Part shown: one piece after another, positions 59,745-64,000 of the stretch
Layout: every line of letters begins with the position of its first letter
Numbering within the stretch: the first letter of the stretch is position 1
Source of the DNA: Emergencia sp. 1XD21-10
GTDB lineage: Bacteria > Bacillota > Clostridia > Peptostreptococcales > Anaerovoracaceae
Reading direction: 5' to 3'
NCBI RefSeq assembly: GCF_009936045.1
Contig: NZ_QWEQ01000007.1
Coordinates: 62,001-126,000, forward strand
Length of the DNA: 64,000 nucleotides
Notes under the pieces: model-generated
The model's database searches: none
Seen by the model: only the letters and a program-made list of their open reading frames with translations
Told to the model about the DNA's origin: nothing
Translations under genes and position numbers: made by a program

Positions 59745-62700
59745 TTAGTTTTCTTTCAGTTTGGCTACCAGTTCGCCTGCTTTAACCTGCTGGCCTTCGT
59801 GTACATAGATTGTGTCTACGACGCCCTTTGCAGTTGCCAGAATATTGGTTTCCATCTTCATCGCTTCGATGACTGCGATCGGCTGTTTTTCTTCTACCGC
59901 TTCGCCTTCCTTCACCAAAATCTTCAGGATATTGCCCGGGATATTGGCGCCGATTTCCATCGGATCGTCCTCGTTTGCAAAACGTGCAGTTGCGATGGAA
60001 GAAACAGCAGACTGCATATCTTCGTCCTTAATCTTAACGATTCTTCTGTTGCCGTTGACTTCAAATACCAAATCGCGGTTGCCTTCCGGATCTACGCCTC
60101 TGATTTCGTGCAGCTTGATGACCAACACTTTTCCTTCCTCCAGCTTGACTTCACAGGTTTCACCTTCGGAAAGACCGTGGAAGTAGATATCGCTGCCCAT
60201 GTATCTAAAGTTCCCATCCTTTTTCAGGCTCTTGTGGTAGTCTTCAAATACTTTAGAGTACATTGCATAACTGATGATATCCTGCGGCGTTGCATCTATT
60301 CCCAGTTCATCTTTCAGATGCGCTTTGATTGCACCGAAATCTTCCGGCGGTAAAAGTTCACCAGGTCTGCAGGTAATCGGTGTTTTACCTTTCAGCACAA
60401 CTTTCTGAATATCTTCTGGGAAACCGCCTTCTGGCTGCCCCATCATACCTTCAAAGTAAGATACAGTGGAATCCGGGAAGTCGATATCCTTACCCTTTTC
60501 AACGATGTTCTCCGGTGTAATGTCGTTCTGTACCATAAAGATTGCCAAATCGCCCACTACCTTGGAGGACGGTGTTACCTTGATGATATCACCCAGCATC
60601 TGATTTACTGTTTTATACATATCCTTTACTTCCTGGAACTTGTGTCCAAGGCCGAAGGATTCTACCTGCGGTTTCAGGTTGGAGTACTGCCCGCCAGGGA
60701 TTTCATACTTGTAGATTTCCGCAGTGGAAGTCGCCATATCGGATTCAAAGTTCTTGTAAACCGGTCTAACATCTCTCCAGTATTCGGAAATCTTCTGAAT
60801 ACCGTCAAGATCTATGCCTGTATCTCTGCTACTGTTTTCAACAGCAGCAACCACAGAGTTCAGCGCTGGCTGAGAAGTCAGACCGCTCATACTGTTAAAT
60901 GCTGCATCTACTACGTCTACGCCTGCCTGTGCAGCCATCAGAATGGTAGCCACACCGTTTCCACTGGTATCGTGGGTGTGCAGATGAATCGGCATATCCA
61001 CCTCTTCCTTCAGCGCTTTCACCAGCTTATAAGCTGCCATCGGCTTGAGAAGACCGGACATATCCTTGATGCCCAGAATGTGAGAGCCTCTCTTCTCCAG
61101 CTCCTTTGCCATTCTGATATAGTAATCCAGATTGTATTTGGTTCTGGAATCATCCAGAATATCTCCGGTGTAGCACAGGCATGCTTCTGCAATTTTGCCC
61201 TGTTTCAAGGTTTCATCCAGAGCTACTTCCATACCCTGAATCCAGTTCAGAGAGTCAAAGATACGGAACACATCGATACCAGCAGCCGCAGACTGCTTGA
61301 CGAATTCTCTGATTACATTATCCGGATAGTTCTTGTAGCCGACTGCGTTGGCCCCTCTGATCAGCATCTGGAACATAACATTAGGAATCTTGGCACGCAG
61401 CGTTTCCAGTCTTTCCCATGGAGATTCCTTGAGGAACCTGAAGGAAGTATCGAAGGTTGCACCGCCCCACATTTCGATGGAGAACAGGTCTTTGCCGTAA
61501 AGCGCCATTGCCGGTGCAATCTTTTCCATATCTACAGTTCTGACCCTGGTTGCCATCAGGGACTGCTGAGCATCTCTTGTCGTGGTATCCGTAATCAGCA
61601 GTTTCTTCTGTTCTTTGGTCCATTTTGCAACAGCCTCCGGTCCTTCCATGTCGAGAAGCTGCTTAGTTCCTTTCAACGTGTTGATTTCGGTCATCGGAAT
61701 CTTCGGGAATACCGGCACGTCAAACTGCGGCTTGACGCCTTTTGTCTCATTGACGACTTTATTTCCGATGAAGTTTAAAACCTTCAGTTCTTTATCATCA
61801 GCTTTTCTGATATTGAGCAGCTCAGGGTTAGCCCCGATAAAGCCGGTATCACAATCGCCCGCTTTAAAGGTAGGATGATTCAGTACATTAAGTAAAAAAC
61901 CGATATTGGTCTTAACGCCTTTAATCTGAGTTTCACGCAGGGCTCTGATCGCCTTTCTGGTCGCGCCCTCAAAGGTATTGGAATATGCCGTAATCTTAAC
62001 CAGTAAGCTGTCATAATATGGAGATACGACAGAACCGGTAAATCCATTGCCGCCGTCCAAACGAATGCCGTAGCCGGAAGCACTTCTGTAAAGTTCGATG
62101 GTTCCGGTATCAGGCGCAAAACCGTTGGCAGGGTCTTCTGTGGTAATTCTGCACTGAATCGCATTTCCTCTCATCTGAATATCTTTCTGGCTTCTGATGC
62201 CGACTTCGTCGGAATCAAGCGGATATCCTTCGGCGATGAGAATCTGAGATTGTACGATATCAATACCGGTTACCATTTCTGTTACCGTATGCTCTACCTG
62301 GATTCTCGGATTCATCTCGATAAAGTAGTGATTGCCATGTTTATCCAGCAAAAATTCAACTGTACCTGCACTTCTGTAGTTTACGGCTCTTGCGATTTTC
62401 AGCGCATCTTCGCAGATTGCCTTTCTCTTTTCCTCAGTCAGACACAGCGCCGGCGTAAACTCGATAACCTTCTGGTGTCTTCTCTGAATGGAGCAGTCTC
62501 TTTCGCAAAGATGCACTACATTGCCGTATTTGTCTCCCAAAATCTGCACTTCGATGTGCTTCGGGCTTTCTAAATATTTTTCAATAAAGATGTCGTCGAT
62601 GCCGAAGGCTTTCTTCGCTTCGCTCTTTGCACTTCTATACTCCGGCAGCAGATCCTGCTCGTTTCTGACAATACGCATACCGCGTCCGCCGCCGCCGGCA

Positions 62701-63197
62701 GCAGCCTTGAGCATAATCGGATAGCCGCACTTCTGTGCAAACTCAACAGCTTCCTTTTCAGTTTGAATTGCCTTTTCTACACCTGGAATAGTAGGAACGC
62801 CTACCTTCATTGCGACCAGTTTGGACTGAATCTTGTCGCCCAGACTTCCCATCATCTTGTCAGTCGGTCCGATAAATTCGATGCCTGCGTTTTCACATGC
62901 CGCTGCGAACTCCTGATTCTCTGAAAGGAATCCATAGCCCGGATGAATGGCGTCTACACCCTTGGCTTTTGCTAGCTCGATGATTTCCTCGATGGCAAGG
63001 TAAGCCGCAACTGGCGCTTTGCCTTTGCCAATCTGATAGGATTCATCTGCTTTGGTTCTGAACAGCGAATTCTTGTCTTCTTCTGAGTAAACTGCAACGG
63101 TTCTAATCCCCAGCTCGTTACAAGCACGGAAAATTCGAATTGCAATCTCGCCTCTGTTGGCGACCAGCACTCTCTTGAATTTTTTAATTTCTTTCAT
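59745..63197 (-). CDS. pyc: Pyruvate carboxylase
   Basis: 1150 aa. Carboxylates pyruvate to oxaloacetate with ATP and biotin. Domains in order: biotin carboxylase (residues ~1-460; VLVANRGEIAIRIFRACNEL, AAAGGGGRGMRIVRNEQDL, FIEMNPRIQVEHTVTEMVTG), carboxyltransferase (~540-820; TTTRDAQQSLMATRVRT, HLHTHDTSGNG, the lysine-bearing KDMSGLLKP) and the C-terminal biotin carrier with AVIEAMKMETNILA. The start at 63197 (MKEIKKFKRVLVANRG) follows GGGAGAG. Monocistronic with its own terminator; provides C4 units for amino acid synthesis. Confidence 0.97.
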   Translation of the reverse strand: MKEIKKFKRVLVANRGEIAIRIFRACNELGIRTVAVYSEEDKNSLFRTKADESYQIGKGKAPVAAYLAIEEIIELAKAKGVDAIHPGYGFLSENQEFAAACENAGIEFIGPTDKMMGSLGDKIQSKLVAMKVGVPTIPGVEKAIQTEKEAVEFAQKCGYPIMLKAAAGGGGRGMRIVRNEQDLLPEYRSAKSEAKKAFGIDDIFIEKYLESPKHIEVQILGDKYGNVVHLCERDCSIQRRHQKVIEFTPALCLTEEKRKAICEDALKIARAVNYRSAGTVEFLLDKHGNHYFIEMNPRIQVEHTVTEMVTGIDIVQSQILIAEGYPLDSDEVGIRSQKDIQMRGNAIQCRITTEDPANGFAPDTGTIELYRSASGYGIRLDGGNGFTGSVVSPYYDSLLVKITAYSNTFEGATRKAIRALRETQIKGVKTNIGFLLNVLNHPTFKAGDCDTGFIGANPELLNIRKADDKELKVLNFIGNKVVNETKGVKPQFDVPVFPKIPMTEINTLKGTKQLLDMEGPEAVAKWTKEQKKLLITDTTTRDAQQSLMATRVRTVDMEKIAPAMALYGKDLFSIEMWGGATFDTSFRFLKESPWERLETLRAKIPNVMFQMLIRGANAVGYKNYPDNVIREFVKQSAAAGIDVFRIFDSLNWIQGMEVALDETLKQGKIAEACLCYTGDILDDSRTKYNLDYYIRMAKELEKRGSHILGIKDMSGLLKPMAAYKLVKALKEEVDMPIHLHTHDTSGNGVATILMAAQAGVDVVDAAFNSMSGLTSQPALNSVVAAVENSSRDTGIDLDGIQKISEYWRDVRPVYKNFESDMATSTAEIYKYEIPGGQYSNLKPQVESFGLGHKFQEVKDMYKTVNQMLGDIIKVTPSSKVVGDLAIFMVQNDITPENIVEKGKDIDFPDSTVSYFEGMMGQPEGGFPEDIQKVVLKGKTPITCRPGELLPPEDFGAIKAHLKDELGIDATPQDIISYAMYSKVFEDYHKSLKKDGNFRYMGSDIYFHGLSEGETCEVKLEEGKVLVIKLHEIRGVDPEGNRDLVFEVNGNRRIVKIKDEDMQSAVSSIATARFANEDDPMEIGANIPGNILKILVKEGEAVEEKQPIAVIEAMKMETNILATAKGVVDTIYVHEGQQVKAGELVAKLKEN

Positions 63198-63280
63198 TTT
63201 TCTCTCCCATTCTCTCATCTCACAGGTTCAGAATTTTTCCGCCCCAGAGATGTATAAAAAAATTAAAATAATTTAAAAAA

Positions 63281-64000
63281 CTATTGAATGATATGAATAT
63301 CAACCTGGGGATAAGGAATCTCAATACCCGCCTGGTCAAAAGCAATTTTTACATTTTCCTCTAAATAATATTTTACATCAAAATAGTCCTCTGTGGAACA
63401 CCAAACTTTCAAATCCATCAAAATCGCATGGTCTCCATGGGACGATACACCGATAACAAACTCCGGTTCTTTTTGCGCCTTGGGACAACGCTCAGCAACA
63501 GCAAGCAGGATTTCCTTTGCTTTTCCGATATCCGCCTGATAACTGATGCCAAAGGTACAGTCCACTCTGCGCATCTGTTCTCTGGAATAATTGGTTAAAA
63601 TTGATGTGGTAATGGTCCCATTGGGAATGGTCACCACTTTATTGTCAAAGGTATGCAGCTTCGTTGTCAAAAGGTCGATGGCGTCAACCACACCTATAGT
63701 TCCGCTTACCTCTATGGTATCATCTTTGTTAAAAGGTTTGTTCATCAATATGATGATGCCGCCTGCCACATTGCCGAGGCTGTCCTTAAGAGCCAGCGCA
63801 ATGGCAGCGCCGCCTGCGCCCAGCACTGCAACTAGTGATGCCGGACTAATTCCCAGCATCGGCAGCACCGATACGATTAGTACGATCCACAGAATAATCC
63901 GGGTAGATTTTAGAATAAATAAATACAATGCTTCATCCAGATTGGATCGCTCCAGTGCCTTTTTCTCAATCCGCAGAATAATGCGAATGGCAATCCAGCC
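63281..64000 (-). CDS. Small-conductance mechanosensitive channel (MscS family), 5' end outside the window
   Basis: The frame runs open past 63928 to the window edge (reading ...RIEKKALERSNLDEALYLF), so the N-terminal helices are missing. The pore helix SLVAVLGAGGAAIALALKDS with LGNVAGGIIILMNKPF, the beta-domain I-E-V-S-G-T-I-G-V-V-D-A-I and VTIPNGTITTSILTNYSREQ, and the mixed alpha/beta C-terminus ending GIEIPYPQVDIHI are complete. It releases solutes on hypo-osmotic shock. Confidence 0.93.
   Translation of the reverse strand, partial: GWIAIRIILRIEKKALERSNLDEALYLFILKSTRIILWIVLIVSVLPMLGISPASLVAVLGAGGAAIALALKDSLGNVAGGIIILMNKPFNKDDTIEVSGTIGVVDAIDLLTTKLHTFDNKVVTIPNGTITTSILTNYSREQMRRVDCTFGISYQADIGKAKEILLAVAERCPKAQKEPEFVIGVSSHGDHAILMDLKVWCSTEDYFDVKYYLEENVKIAFDQAGIEIPYPQVDIHIIQ

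Noticed and set aside
60642-61778. Long plus-strand frame over pyc
   Set aside because: Antisense to the conserved carboxyltransferase domain, no family features and no ribosome-binding site.

Overview
The window looks like a chromosomal segment of an endospore-forming, anaerobic Gram-positive bacterium of the class Clostridia. A lineage near Anaerovoracaceae/Peptostreptococcales is a guess from gene content, not a proven assignment. The evidence is the sporulation set (spoIIAA-spoIIAB-sigF, a SigK-type sigma factor, spoVAC-spoVAD-spoVAE, YlmC/YmxH and DUF1540 proteins), wall-polymer export genes, an acyl-CoA dehydrogenase/Etf operon with a ferredoxin-type EtfA, pyruvate carboxylase and a HisZ-dependent histidine pathway. 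No rRNA, tRNA, prophage or Cas genes were seen.

Layout: 1-1266, end of a peptidoglycan-binding protein and a decayed IS256-type element. 1305-6285, minus-strand operon tagG-tagH-LCP-thrS-DUF2007. 6286-10018, zinc-ribbon/Ltp, SPFH and TM2 proteins with two small HTH regulators. 10105-13170, Ser/Thr kinase and spoVA genes. 13252-15209, maf and a MATE transporter. 15957-19228, acd-etfB-etfA with a good candidate Rex operator. 19440-20923, spoIIA operon. 20996-25078, MATE-iscS-thiI. 25209-28027, RNase Y and divergent RodA. 28204-36008, a UroD-family methyltransferase, minD and radC-mreBCD-mrdA. 36190-42097, sigK, a second PBP, DUF1015, cmk, nrdR and ylmC. 42417-48345, an exported foldase and a BMP-type nucleoside ABC transporter. 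48434-55776, his operon without hisD. 56274-59617, envelope and secreted proteins. 59745-64000, pyc and the start-truncated end of an MscS channel.

The most unusual structure is non-coding. Five long intergenic gaps carry arrays of short inverted-repeat units with unrelated interiors. Family A (9336-9556 and 55974-56194) has eight units of exactly 34 bp, TGCATAT-N20-ATATGCA. Family B (15490-15813 and 22218-22529) has eleven units of about 39 bp, GTTGTGCA-N23-TGCACAAC. Family C (49948-50194) has two 38-bp units, TTAGTACCT-N20-AGGTACTAA. Only the ends are conserved. The linkers between units are 8, 18, 59 and 69 bp in A and 3, 14, 23-24, 44 and 55 bp in B, so they differ by near-whole helical turns. 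This suggests helically phased protein-binding arrays, or less likely processed hairpin RNAs. I do not recognise the system.

How the genes fit together: much of the window concerns the envelope (wall-polymer export and ligation, elongasome, PBPs, MATE pumps) and sporulation. The rest is core metabolism: Etf-linked acyl-CoA oxidation or reduction, anaplerosis, histidine synthesis and sulfur transfer to tRNA.
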